Shown here: piece after piece, positions 46,089-55,134 of the stretch
Layout: every line of letters starts with the position of its first letter
Numbering within the stretch: position 1 is the first letter of the stretch
Source of the DNA: Arenibacter sp. F20364
GTDB lineage: Bacteria; Bacteroidota; Bacteroidia; Flavobacteriales; Flavobacteriaceae
DNA: 64,000 nt
NCBI RefSeq assembly: GCF_023015905.1
Contig: NZ_JALKBD010000005.1
Location: 186,001 to 250,000 of the forward strand
Direction: 5' to 3'
Translations under genes and position numbers: made by a program
The notes under the pieces: generated by a model
Database searches by the model: none
Seen by the model: the letters and a program-made list of their open reading frames with translations, nothing else
What the model was told of the DNA's origin: nothing

Positions 46089-46982
46089 TTAAAAATCCCG
46101 TTCCCTATCTTCAATTTTCCTGTATTTAAAAGTGAAAAAGCCATCAACAGACCTGTTAAATTCATTTGCACGGGTAACCAATGTGGCATGACCCGAATTA
46201 GGTAAGACCCACAAATATGCATTTGGAATATTTTCAAATATACTTAATGTGTGAGCGGGTTTAATAACATCATGATCCCCTCCTATAACAAGGACGGGTG
46301 CACTAATTCTTTGAAGCTCCCCGACCGGAATATTTGGCTGTTCTGCCAACAGTTTGATGTACTTATAAACAATAGAATCCATTGATGTTTTCGCTTCCTT
46401 TCCACTAAACATTTTTTCAAACATATTATAGGTCTTGGTAACCCTTTTCAATACATCCGGTGAAACTGCTGAAGAGTCAGGCCGCAAATTAGCCCCTGTA
46501 ATGACCAATTTTTTCACCTTTTAGGGATGCCTTATCGCCAACAACAAGCCATTTATTCCTCCGTCACTCCATCCCAAAACGTAAGCAGAATCAATTTTCA
46601 TTTGGGAAAGTAATGCAGCGTAGTCATCTGCCATCATTTTGTAAGTAAGAGAATCTCTTTGATCAATGAATTTTCCGTGATTTCTACTATCGGCTACAAT
46701 TACCTTATATTTTTCAGAAAAGAAAGGTATCTGTTTAACCATGGAATTAATACTTGCGCCATTCCCGTGAATTATAAGCAATGGCTCCCCAGAACCATAA
46801 GTTTCACAGTACATATTAAATCCTCGAATGTCATAATATTTTCCTGCATCCGGATTATTCCCATAAAGAGTATTTTTGGTCAAACTATCATATTCCTTTT
46901 TAAGATCATCAATTGCACTTTGTCCAAAAGAAATAAAACCGGAAAAAAGCAATAAAGAACCAACCAATTTCAATCTAGTCAT
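46089..46982 (-). pseudogene. Secreted alpha/beta hydrolase broken by one nonsense codon
   Basis: The frame runs from MTRLKLVGSLLLFSGFISFGQ (signal peptide) through LLIIHGNGASINSMVKQI, VIVADSRNHGKF and the nucleophile elbow YVLGWSDGGINGLLLA to ...IRHP. It then hits TAA (46521-46523) and continues without any shift as KVKKLVITGANLRPDS, VLVIGGDHDVIKP (acid) and NSGHATLV (histidine). The catalytic triad is therefore split by one stop, best explained by GAA (Glu) to TAA. A GTG at 46517 could restart the second half, but that product would lack the nucleophile and signal peptide. An in-frame start further upstream (47033) exists. Sequencing error is the alternative. Confidence 0.82.
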
Positions 46983-47199
46983 TCCACCTAGTTTTTTATA
47001 TTCGGGTAAACTTAGGCAATGTGTAATATTCATAAAATCGCATATAGATGTGGTTTTTGACGAATAATAACATTTAAGGTAATGGTTAGGATGACGATTG
47101 CAGCAAAGGGTTAGCCTGCTAATTGAAACATCCCAAACTATAGGGAAAAAGTATAGTTATTTATGCTTAAACCCTAAGATCCGAGTACTTATTTAAAAT

Positions 47200-47237
47200 C
47201 AAAAAGACCGTCCAGATGTATTTGCACGGTCATTTTG
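47200..47237 (-). terminator. Terminator of sppA
   Basis: On the minus strand GACCGT and ACGGTC (47231-47226, 47211-47206) enclose a 14-nt loop and are followed by TTTTTG. It lies 30 nt after the sppA stop. Confidence 0.65.
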
Positions 47238-47265
47238 ATTGAATCCTATTTGGATCAAAAATTTT

Positions 47266-49026
47266 CTATTTGATATTCAAGGTAAACGGCATTCTGGCCT
47301 GAATCCCTTTATTTTGCATGGCCTGCTTTATTTCCTTTAAAATGGCATATGCCTCAGCCCCGATTTCCTGTTGAATAATGCTTTCCTTGCTTTTGGAAGT
47401 AGCACCTCCCAAATCTTCCATTAACTTCTCAAAATCAGATTTGTACTTGGGGAGTTTTCGTATTCCATAGTTGTCCAAACCTACCATTTGAGCAGCCGCT
47501 TCAATAGCCTCATCCAGTCCCCCCAATTCATCTACCAATCCCAAGCGCTTGGCATCTACCCCGCTCCATACCCTACCTTGTGCAACACTATCGGCCTGTG
47601 CCAAAGTAATTCCACGGCCTTGGGCCACCCTATCCAAAAATGTCTCATAGGTAGCTTCTATCCCTTCCAAAACGTTGCTTCTAAAACTATCGTTCATAGG
47701 TTCAAATAAGGAATAGTCTACCGAGTTTTTGTTGGTCCCCACCTGTTCCGCATTCACCCCTATGTTCGTTGCCAATTCACTAATATTGGGAACAGTGCCA
47801 AAAACACCTATAGACCCGGTAATCGTAGTAGGTTCGGCGAAGATCTTATCGGCTCCCGCCGCAATGTAGTAACCTCCCGAAGCAGCGACATCGCCCATGG
47901 AGACCACCACTGGTTTGGATTGCTTGGTAATTTCGATCTCGCGCCAAATGATATCGGAAGCCAATGCACTGCCTCCAGGGGAATTTACCCTCAACACTAT
48001 TGCCTTTACATTCTTATCTTCCCTGGCTTTTTTTAGGGCGTCATTAATAATTCCTTGACCAATTACATCGGAGCCTCCCTCCCCGTACCAGATTTCTCCT
48101 TGCGCAAAGATCACAGCAATCTTATCATTACCACTATTGATTTTTATTTTGCCAGCTGTTCGTATATAATCGGATATTGGGACATAGTTGATATCCTCTG
48201 CCGTATCTATCCCTATTTTTTCCTTGATCATGCTTTCATATTCATCGAAATACACTACCTCATCGATCAACCCGGATAATGCCGCATATTTTGAGGTACG
48301 TGTACCCAAGGTATCCGCAATCTGGTTCAAATCTTTAACAGAGATATCCCTACTTTCCGAAATGTTGGTAAGCATGGATTGCCATAGGGCATCCAACAAC
48401 TCTTTGATCTGCGTCCTATTGGCCTCACTCATTTCATTGGCCAAAAAAGGTTCTACGGCACTCTTATACTTCCCATGCCGAATCACTTCCATTTTAATAC
48501 CAGACTTTTCCTGAAGATCCTTAAAAAACAAAACTTCCGTAGACAATCCTTTAAAGTCCATGGCGCCAACGGGATTAAGGAATACCTCATTGGCCGCACT
48601 GGCCAAATAATAGTCCTTCTGCGTATAAAAATCGCCATATGCATATATAAACTTTCCGCTCTCACCAAAATCGGTCAAGGCATCCCGAATGGCCTGCGTT
48701 TGGGACAAACCGGCCATAAGCACATTATTATTTAGGCTAATCCCTTTTATTTTATTGTCTTCCTTGGCAACACGAATGGCATGCAATATCTCGTCCAATC
48801 CCTGATTTACATTGAAGAATCCTGCAAAGGGATTGGATTCATCCATCCCCACATAATCATTGATAGGGGTCTGCAATTGAATTTCCAAAACAGAATTATC
48901 CTTGACCACTACGGTATCTTCACCTTGACCGATGAGGGCGGCTAAAACAAGAAACATGAAAAACATGATTCCGAAAGCGATGAGACAACCTATGATTGCT
49001 GCTAATAAATTTCTTAAAAAGTTCAT
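47266..49026 (-). CDS. sppA: Signal peptide peptidase SppA (long form)
   Basis: SppA is a membrane-bound serine protease that degrades cleaved signal peptides. The 586-residue protein has an N-terminal membrane helix (LLAAIIGCLIAFGIMFFMFLVLAALIG) and two tandem ClpP-like domains, as in the 67-kDa type. The N-terminal half carries the expected catalytic Lys region (VIRHGKYKSAVEPFLANEM). The C-terminal half carries the catalytic Ser in SMGDVAASGGYYIAAGADKIFAEPTTITGSIGVFG. AIVLRVNSPGGSALASDIIWREI forms the substrate strand. It is divergent from folK-dnk, with a -7-like element at 49053-49060. Confidence 0.94.
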   Translation of the reverse strand: MNFLRNLLAAIIGCLIAFGIMFFMFLVLAALIGQGEDTVVVKDNSVLEIQLQTPINDYVGMDESNPFAGFFNVNQGLDEILHAIRVAKEDNKIKGISLNNNVLMAGLSQTQAIRDALTDFGESGKFIYAYGDFYTQKDYYLASAANEVFLNPVGAMDFKGLSTEVLFFKDLQEKSGIKMEVIRHGKYKSAVEPFLANEMSEANRTQIKELLDALWQSMLTNISESRDISVKDLNQIADTLGTRTSKYAALSGLIDEVVYFDEYESMIKEKIGIDTAEDINYVPISDYIRTAGKIKINSGNDKIAVIFAQGEIWYGEGGSDVIGQGIINDALKKAREDKNVKAIVLRVNSPGGSALASDIIWREIEITKQSKPVVVSMGDVAASGGYYIAAGADKIFAEPTTITGSIGVFGTVPNISELATNIGVNAEQVGTNKNSVDYSLFEPMNDSFRSNVLEGIEATYETFLDRVAQGRGITLAQADSVAQGRVWSGVDAKRLGLVDELGGLDEAIEAAAQMVGLDNYGIRKLPKYKSDFEKLMEDLGGATSKSKESIIQQEIGAEAYAILKEIKQAMQNKGIQARMPFTLNIK

Positions 49027-49052
49027 TCCTAGTAAGTATTGCTAATAACCTG

Positions 49053-49060
49053 CAAAGATA
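49053..49060 (-). promoter_or_regulatory. -7 element of sppA
   Basis: The minus strand reads TATCTTTG, a TAnnTTTG match whose last base lies 26 nt before the sppA ATG; the -33 region has TTT rather than TTG. Confidence 0.45.
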
Positions 49061-49158
49061 ACCAATGTAGCATTGATGTAAATATAAATGTTGAATTTTA
49101 TAGCGTACAAGGTGCGGAGCGTCAATTTGAGAAATGCCGATAAAAATTGCCTCTGTTT

Positions 49159-49192
49159 TTGTTAATTCCCTTTATGAAGTTAATTACTTTTG
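49159..49192 (+). promoter_or_regulatory. Candidate promoter of folK-dnk
   Basis: TTG (49159-49161) and TACTTTTG (49185-49192) are separated by 23 nt, a little longer than usual. The -7 box lies 19 nt before the ATG at 49212 and inside the longer open frame, which supports the downstream start. Confidence 0.5.
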
Positions 49193-49211
49193 TTTACTTT
49201 GCCCGCCTATT

Positions 49212-50357
49212 ATGAACAGGACCACAACAACATATCTTTCACTTGGAAGCAATCTTGGGGATAAACTAAACCAACTGCAAGACGTGGTATTTTTAATCCA
49301 ATCCGTTGTGGGTAACGTAATAAAAACATCCCCTATCTATGAAACGCCCGCATGGGGTTTCGAAGGAGACAATTTTTACAATGCCTGTATTGCTGTAGAA
49401 ACCTTACTTACCCCTTCCACTCTTTTGGAGAAACTATTGGCGATAGAAACAAAGTTGGGCAGGGAACGAGATCAAGGGACAGGATACTCCTCTAGGACCG
49501 TAGACATTGATATCCTATATTATGGCAAGGAAATTATCAATACCGATGCGTTGACCATCCCCCACCCCAACCTACAGCTGAGAAGGTTTGTTCTTAGACC
49601 ATTGGCAGACATAGCCCCACAGTTCTACCATCCAATTCTAAACAAGGATACTAGAAATTTGTTACAGGAATGTAAGGACAAAAGCAATATTGCACGAACG
49701 CCTCATAAGTTATATACGAGCAGGTCACATCTTTTTTCCCAATTGGAATATCTTGCCATTGAAGGAAATATTGGCGCTGGTAAAACTACGCTGGCACACA
49801 AGATTGGACAGGATTTTAATGCAAAATTGGTTTTGGAAAGATTTGCGGACAATCCATTCCTGCCAAAGTTTTATGAAGATCAAGGTAGATTTGCCTTCCC
49901 CTTGGAAATGTCTTTTCTAGCAGATCGTTACCAGCAATTTATGGACGATACTTCACAGTTTGATCTGTTCAAGAATTTTATGGTAAGCGATTATGACATT
50001 AACAAATCACTGATCTTCGCCAAGGTCACCCTACAGGAGGAGGAATTTAAACTGTACAGGAAGCTCTTCAATCTAATGCACAAAGAGATAAAGAAGCCTA
50101 AAATGTACATTTATCTGTATCAAAATACCGAACGATTACTACAGAACATAAAGCAAAGGGGTAGAAATTACGAACAGAGCATAGCCCCTGAGTATTTGGA
50201 AAATTTGAACAGGGGGTATTTCGATTTTATTAAAAGTTTTCCAGAGCAAAATAACCTTATTTTGGATATTAGCGAACTGGACTTTGTAGAAAATAATAAT
50301 GATTATGAGGTAATATTGGACCAAATCCAAAAATTTGCGGTGAAACTCTCATTTTAA
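49212..50357 (+). CDS. FolK-deoxynucleoside kinase fusion
   Basis: From ATG 49212 the protein has 381 residues. Residues 1-~160 are 2-amino-4-hydroxy-6-hydroxymethyldihydropteridine pyrophosphokinase (FolK, folate synthesis): TYLSLGSNLGDKLNQLQ, YETPAWGFEGDNFYNACIAVET, GRERDQGTGYSSRTVDIDILYYG and IPHPNLQLRRFVLRPLADIAP. Residues ~180-381 are a deoxynucleoside kinase: P-loop AIEGNIGAGKTTLA, FADNPFLPKFYED, EMSFLADRYQQF, the DR(S)-type region VSDYDINKSLIFA and the lid RGRNYEQSI. Fusions of this type are known from marine Flavobacteriia, where a deoxyadenosine preference has been reported. The link between folate and deoxynucleoside salvage is not explained by sequence. Confidence 0.92.
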   Translation: MNRTTTTYLSLGSNLGDKLNQLQDVVFLIQSVVGNVIKTSPIYETPAWGFEGDNFYNACIAVETLLTPSTLLEKLLAIETKLGRERDQGTGYSSRTVDIDILYYGKEIINTDALTIPHPNLQLRRFVLRPLADIAPQFYHPILNKDTRNLLQECKDKSNIARTPHKLYTSRSHLFSQLEYLAIEGNIGAGKTTLAHKIGQDFNAKLVLERFADNPFLPKFYEDQGRFAFPLEMSFLADRYQQFMDDTSQFDLFKNFMVSDYDINKSLIFAKVTLQEEEFKLYRKLFNLMHKEIKKPKMYIYLYQNTERLLQNIKQRGRNYEQSIAPEYLENLNRGYFDFIKSFPEQNNLILDISELDFVENNNDYEVILDQIQKFAVKLSF

Positions 50358-50412
50358 GATAATTTTCACATATTATTTGCACAGGACAAATCAATTTATT
50401 TACTTGCGCGTC

Positions 50413-50533
50413 CAATAAAGCCATTTTGAGTCGTACGGAACGTTAAAAAGTACGATGGAAAGACTTTAAGGTTTTAAACTAACTAACTCAAACTATATAG
50501 TGCCAAACCCAACCTAAAGGTTGGGTTTTTGGT
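50413..50533 (+). ncRNA. Candidate small RNA downstream of folK-dnk
   Basis: No coding frame is visible, but three RNA stems can be read. TTTGAG (50425-50430) pairs with CTCAAA (50487-50492). Inside it TCGTAC (50431-50436) pairs with GTACGA (50450-50455). The segment ends in a 10-bp terminator AAACCCAACC/GGTTGGGTTT (50506-50515, 50520-50529) with T-run. A TTTG at 50376-50379 and TACTTGCG at 50401 resemble a weak promoter at 21-nt spacing. The size (~120 nt) would suit a 6S-like or other regulatory RNA, but it could equally be the 3' leader of folK-dnk mRNA. Confidence 0.4.
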
Positions 50534-50534
50534 T
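50506..50534 (+). terminator. Intrinsic terminator after folK-dnk / candidate sRNA
   Basis: A perfect 10-bp stem AAACCCAACC-TAAA-GGTTGGGTTT is followed by TTGG and further T; A-rich and T-rich tails make it strong. The rest of the gap up to 50676 holds no other recognisable signal. Confidence 0.85.
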
Positions 50535-50676
50535 TTAAACAAATTCTTTTTTAATTGATTTTACCCAAGTGATTTCTATTGTTATTTAAAGGTATTCATG
50601 GACCCTCGGCTTCTTTGCTGTCCAACCCTTCGACAGCGCTACACAAAGGTTCCAAGAAGGGAGCCAAAAATATAAT

Positions 50677-51207
50677 CTATACCTTCAATTTAGCCCATAG
50701 ATCCCAAACCACGATACCTACGCTTACCGAAATATTCAAGGAGTGTTTGGTTCCGTATTGCGGAATTTCCAGAACATTGGTACTATTGGAGACCACCTCT
50801 TGGGAAACACCCTTAACCTCGTTACCAAAAATTAAGGCATATTTTTGATCTTTATTCACTTTAAAGTCATTCAACATCACGGCATTTTCAGCCTGTTCAA
50901 CAGATAAAGCATTATAGCCATCCTGTTTTAGTTCTTTCAGCAATTCCAAAACGTTTTCACGGTATTCCCAAGAAACACTATCGGTTGCACCCAAGGCAGT
51001 CTTGTGAATATCCTTATGCGGTGGGGTTGCGGTAATACCGCAGAGGTAGATCTTCTCAACTAAGAAGGCATCCGCTGTTCTAAACACAGATCCTATATTG
51101 TTCAAGCTCCTTACATTGTCCAGCACAATAATAATAGGTGACTTTTCTATCTGTTTAAACTCCTCCACATTGAGTCGGTCCAATTCACTATTCTCCAATT
51201 TACGCAT
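50677..51207 (-). CDS. TrmH/SpoU-family RNA methyltransferase
   Basis: This is a 176-residue SAM-dependent 2'-O-ribose methyltransferase with the trefoil-knot SPOUT fold. Motif 1 is IIVLDNVRSLNNIGSVFRTADAF (Asn and Arg of the active site), motif 2 YALIFGNEVKGVSQEV and motif 3 LEIPQYGTKHSLNISVSVGIVVWDL. The short length without an N-terminal extension points to a tRNA enzyme of the TrmH/TrmL group; the exact target nucleotide cannot be told. It is divergent from mutS. Confidence 0.9.
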   Translation of the reverse strand: MRKLENSELDRLNVEEFKQIEKSPIIIVLDNVRSLNNIGSVFRTADAFLVEKIYLCGITATPPHKDIHKTALGATDSVSWEYRENVLELLKELKQDGYNALSVEQAENAVMLNDFKVNKDQKYALIFGNEVKGVSQEVVSNSTNVLEIPQYGTKHSLNISVSVGIVVWDLWAKLKV

Positions 51208-51378
51208 TCAATCCAATTTAAATTTTGTTCGTTATACCTCCGAAATCATGTTACAATTTCCTGTCCATTTAACTTAAAGTTATCCCCAAAATATCAACAA
51301 TAGTTTACATTCCAGCAGATAAACCTTACATTCGTTATCCTAGAAAAGGAATGCAAAAATAAGTTAATAAAATCGCTT

Positions 51379-53994
51379 TTGGCAGACTCGGGAAAAACAA
51401 AAAAGGTAACCCCTTTAATGAAGCAGTACAATACCATTAAGGTGAAATACCCTGATGCCCTTTTATTGTTCCGTGTTGGGGATTTTTACGAGACTTTTGG
51501 GGAAGACGCCGTTAAAGCATCAAAAATTCTGGGCATTATTCTTACCCACAGGAACAATGGTGGTGATAGAACAGAACTTGCCGGTTTTCCGCACCATTCC
51601 CTAAACACCTATTTGCCCAAACTGGTAAAAGCCGGGCAACGGGTAGCCATATGCGATCAGTTGGAAGACCCGAAACTTACCAAGACCATAGTAAAAAGAG
51701 GGGTTACAGAACTGGTTACCCCTGGTGTGGCCATGAACGACGATATTCTTTCGGCCAAGACGAACAATTTTTTATGTGCGGTGCACTTTGGAAGAAAAAG
51801 ATTGGGGATATCCTTTGTGGATATATCCACCGGGGAATTTCTAACTTCGGAAGGCAATGAAGAACAGATTGACAAATTGCTCCAAAATTTCTCACCCAAC
51901 GAAGTCTTGGTATCCAAAGCTAACAAAAAGGAATTCTTGGAGGTATTCGGTAAAAACTTCCACACCTTTTTTATTGAAGATTGGATCTTTCAGGATGATT
52001 ATGCCCTGGAGACACTTACCAATCATTTTAAAACCAAAAGCCTTAAAGGTTTTGGCGTTGACCATTTGACCCATGGAATAGTAGCAGCGGGGGTTGTACT
52101 GCATTACCTTTCAGATACCCAGCACAGGCAATTACAGCATATCAATACCCTTCAGCGCATTGCGGAAGAGGAACATATTTGGATGGACAGGTTTACCATA
52201 AGAAACCTGGAACTCTACAATTCCAATAATCAAAATGCGGTCACCCTTTTGGATGTCATAGACAAGACCATTTCACCTATGGGTGGAAGAATGTTAAAAA
52301 GGTGGTTGGCGCTTCCTTTAAAGAATATCGAAAAAATCCGAAGAAGACATCAGGTAATTACCTATTTGATCGAAAACGACGCTGCCCATCAAAAATTACA
52401 AAGTGGCATTAAATTGATTGGAGATCTGGAGAGATTGATTTCCAAGGTAGCCACAGGGAAAATAAATCCCAAGGAGGTGGTGCAACTTAAAAATTCTTTG
52501 GAGGCCATTGTCCCCATAAAACAGATTACTACCAAAAGCAAGAACGAAGCTTTGAACCTTATTGGGGACCAACTGCATAACTGCGACATGTTGAGGAGCA
52601 AGATCAAGGAAATGGTCAGCGAGGAAGCTCCTGTAAATATGCTAAAAGGGAGTACCATTGCCAAGGGCTATTCCGTAGAATTGGACGAGCTAAGAGGCCT
52701 GGCTTTTTCGGGCAAGGACTATCTGGACAAAATGCTGGAAAGGGAAACGGCACGCACCGGTATTAGCTCTTTAAAAATAGCCTCCAACAATGTCTTCGGT
52801 TATTATATAGAAGTGCGGAATACCCATAAGGACAAAGTGCCCGAGGATTGGATCCGAAAGCAGACCTTGGTAAATGCCGAACGTTATATCACCGAAGAGT
52901 TAAAGGAATACGAAGCTAAAATATTGGGTGCTGAGGAGCGCATTTTAAGTTTGGAGCAACAATTATTTTCCCAACTGGTGGTCTGGATGCAGGAATATAT
53001 AGCTCCAGTACAAAACAATGCCTTTCAAATAGCCCAGTTGGACTGCCTCTGTGGCTTTACCCAATTGGCCAAGGAAAACAATTACGTTTCCCCGGACATG
53101 GATGATTCCACCGAACTATCCATTATTGGAGGCAGGCATCCAGTCATTGAAAAGCAATTGCCGTTGGGCGAAGCCTATATTGCCAATGATGTTACCCTAA
53201 ACAGGGACGAGCAACAGATCATCATGATCACCGGGCCAAACATGAGTGGTAAATCGGCCATTTTAAGACAAACGGCCCTCATAGTATTATTGGCTCAGAT
53301 GGGAAGTTTTGTACCCGCTGATGCTGCCAAAATTGGTTATGTGGACAAAATATTTACCCGGGTTGGCGCCAGTGACAATATCTCTATGGGAGAATCTACC
53401 TTTATGGTGGAAATGAACGAAACAGCTTCTATTCTAAACAATCTCTCGGAACGTAGTCTAGTACTTTTGGATGAAATAGGCAGGGGCACCAGTACTTATG
53501 ACGGTATTTCCATTGCATGGGCCATTTCGGAATATTTACACGAGCATCCCGTTAGGGCAAAAACTTTGTTTGCCACACATTACCACGAGCTAAATGAAAT
53601 GACCTCTACATTTACACGAATTAAGAACTTCAATGTCTCCGTAAAGGAATTAAAGGACAATGTGCTCTTTTTACGAAAACTTACTCCGGGTGGCAGTGAG
53701 CATAGTTTTGGAATACATGTGGCCAAAATGGCCGGGATGCCTCAACAGGTGATCCACAAAGCCAACAAGATTCTTAAAAAACTGGAAAAATCACATTCCA
53801 GCGAGGAGCTTTCGGATAAACTACAATTGGTGCAAAATGAAATGCAACTAAGCTTTTTCAATTTGGACGACCCCCTATTGGAACAGATCAAGGAGGAAAT
53901 TACCCACTTGGACATCAACACTTTAACCCCTGTAGAAGCCTTGATGAAGCTCAACGAAATTAAGCGTTTGCTCACTAAAAAGAAAAATGCTTAA
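51379..53994 (+). CDS. mutS: DNA mismatch repair protein MutS
   Basis: MutS recognises mismatches and small loops and recruits MutL. From the TTG at 51379 it has 871 residues. The N-terminal mismatch-binding domain has the GDFYETF motif ([14 protein letters not shown]; Phe-x-Glu wedge), connector and lever domains follow, then the ATPase domain. The ATPase shows Walker [37 protein letters not shown], Walker [17 protein letters not shown] and [10 protein letters not shown]. The start is TTG because [31 protein letters not shown] is the conserved N-terminus; the first ATG in frame (51418) would remove the leading residues KKVTPL. Confidence 0.95.
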   Translation: MADSGKTKKVTPLMKQYNTIKVKYPDALLLFRVGDFYETFGEDAVKASKILGIILTHRNNGGDRTELAGFPHHSLNTYLPKLVKAGQRVAICDQLEDPKLTKTIVKRGVTELVTPGVAMNDDILSAKTNNFLCAVHFGRKRLGISFVDISTGEFLTSEGNEEQIDKLLQNFSPNEVLVSKANKKEFLEVFGKNFHTFFIEDWIFQDDYALETLTNHFKTKSLKGFGVDHLTHGIVAAGVVLHYLSDTQHRQLQHINTLQRIAEEEHIWMDRFTIRNLELYNSNNQNAVTLLDVIDKTISPMGGRMLKRWLALPLKNIEKIRRRHQVITYLIENDAAHQKLQSGIKLIGDLERLISKVATGKINPKEVVQLKNSLEAIVPIKQITTKSKNEALNLIGDQLHNCDMLRSKIKEMVSEEAPVNMLKGSTIAKGYSVELDELRGLAFSGKDYLDKMLERETARTGISSLKIASNNVFGYYIEVRNTHKDKVPEDWIRKQTLVNAERYITEELKEYEAKILGAEERILSLEQQLFSQLVVWMQEYIAPVQNNAFQIAQLDCLCGFTQLAKENNYVSPDMDDSTELSIIGGRHPVIEKQLPLGEAYIANDVTLNRDEQQIIMITGPNMSGKSAILRQTALIVLLAQMGSFVPADAAKIGYVDKIFTRVGASDNISMGESTFMVEMNETASILNNLSERSLVLLDEIGRGTSTYDGISIAWAISEYLHEHPVRAKTLFATHYHELNEMTSTFTRIKNFNVSVKELKDNVLFLRKLTPGGSEHSFGIHVAKMAGMPQQVIHKANKILKKLEKSHSSEELSDKLQLVQNEMQLSFFNLDDPLLEQIKEEITHLDINTLTPVEALMKLNEIKRLLTKKKNA

Positions 53995-54091
53995 GAGATC
54001 TTTCGGATGGTCATTTGGCCAATAAATACCACCTAAAATATTAACCTTGGGCACATTATAAATATTTTGATTCTTTTTAGTGAAAAGTTCT

Positions 54092-54120
54092 TTGGTTTTT
54101 ACAGAATTGTATTAAATTTG
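54092..54120 (+). promoter_or_regulatory. Promoter of the tRNA-Gly / tRNA-Leu transcript
   Basis: TTG (54092-54094), an 18-nt spacer and TAAATTTG (54113-54120) match the Bacteroidetes consensus, about 41 nt ahead of the first tRNA. Confidence 0.65.
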
Positions 54121-54161
54121 CTCCCGCATCTGAAAAGGATGCAATGTTCTTAATATAAATT

Positions 54162-54237
54162 GCGAAAATAGCTCAGTTGGTAGAGCGCCACCTTGCCAAG
54201 GTGGAGGTCGCGGGTTCGAATCCCGTTTTTCGCTCCA
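54162..54237 (+). tRNA. tRNA-Gly (GCC)
   Basis: A complete cloverleaf: acceptor GCGAAAA/TTTTCGC, D-arm GCTCAGTTGGTAGAGC, anticodon arm CACCT-TGCCAAG-type loop with anticodon GCC, T-arm GGTTCGAATCC. The CCA end is encoded. Confidence 0.97.
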
Positions 54238-54268
54238 TTGTAAAATCTCTACTGCCCTGAGCAGTTAG

Positions 54269-54352
54269 GCTCGAGTGGTGGAATTGGTAGACACGTTGGA
54301 CTTAAAATCCAATGGACATTAGTCCGTGCGGGTTCAAGTCCCGCCTCGAGTA
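54269..54352 (+). tRNA. tRNA-Leu (UAA)
   Basis: A class II tRNA with acceptor GCTCGAG/CTCGAGT and anticodon stem TTGGA/TCCAA around loop CTTAAAA (anticodon TAA). It has a long variable arm (TGGACATTAGTCCG) and T-arm GGTTCAAGTCC. The genome shows ACA, not CCA, at the end. It lies 31 nt after tRNA-Gly, probably on one transcript. Confidence 0.96.
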
Positions 54353-54363
54353 CAGATAAGTGG

Positions 54364-54396
54364 AAAAGCCCTGACCTTTTGGTCGGGGCTTTTTTG
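54364..54396 (+). terminator. Terminator of the tRNA transcript
   Basis: AAGCCCTGACC/GGTCGGGGCTT, an 11-bp stem with one G-U pair and a 4-nt loop, is followed by TTTTT. Confidence 0.9.
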
Positions 54397-54896
54397 TTTT
54401 GGGCGCCGAGCCAAATTTATTTGAGCGAAAGCGGACAAAACAAAAATGCGGCATAAGTTGCCGGCTTTTCAACTTTCAACATGTTCGGACGGGACTCACC
54501 GAACAAAGTGAGGTAATTCCCGCCCTTATAACAACATTTAACACCCACAATACTTTCCCAGAATAAAAGCTCTGGCTTTTTGTTTTGGGCGCCGAGCCAA
54601 ATTTATTTGAGCGAAAGCAGACAAAACAAAAATGCGGCATAAGATGCCGGATTTTCAACTTTCAACATGTTCGGACGGGACTCACCCAACAAAGTGAGGT
54701 AATTCGCGCCCTTATAACAACATTTGATGCACTCATAATTTTCCCAGAATAAAAGCTCTGGCTTTTTTTGTTTTGGTCGCCGAGCCAAATTTATTTGAGT
54801 AAAAAGGTGCGGAACAAATCTAGTAGTCCTACAAGGACTGGTCTTTTCTTATCAACATGTTCGACCGGGACTCGCGATTCACAATCGTCCCCTCAA
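54387..54896. repeat. Tandem repeat of about 187 bp (two full copies and a decayed third)
   Basis: The landmark CGCCGAGCCAAATTTATTTG occurs at 54404, 54590 and 54778; the ACATGTTCG landmark occurs at 54479, 54665 and 54855. Copies 1 and 2 differ at only a few positions; copy 3 is partly rearranged. Each full copy carries hairpins (CGGCA/TGCCG; CGGGACTCAC paired with GTGAG and TCCCG) and ends in AAAGC-TCTG-GCTTT plus T-run, echoing the tRNA terminator. No coding frame is supported. From 54897 to 55134 I see nothing further. Confidence 0.85.
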
Positions 54897-55134
54897 TTAG
54901 GTACACCATTAGTTATACTCAGCATTAGTTGTAAACCATATATTCCATTGATAAGGATTTAGGGGGAATACCATTTATTAGTAACTGAAATCATTTAATC
55001 AAAGGAAACCTACCAAAGTAATAAGCCAAAACCATATTTACCCTTTGAATCAAAAAAGATAAATGTCCGCTATGATCGGCCCATTGTCTTAATATAAAAT
55101 ACTATTTTAGACCTGTTAAACTATAATTTATCTT

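Noticed and set aside
54162-54896. Integrated element at the tRNA-Leu 3' end
   Set aside because: The repeats downstream do not copy the tRNA 3' end on the same strand and no integrase or cargo genes follow; only a 7-bp AGTCCCG match in inverse orientation is seen.
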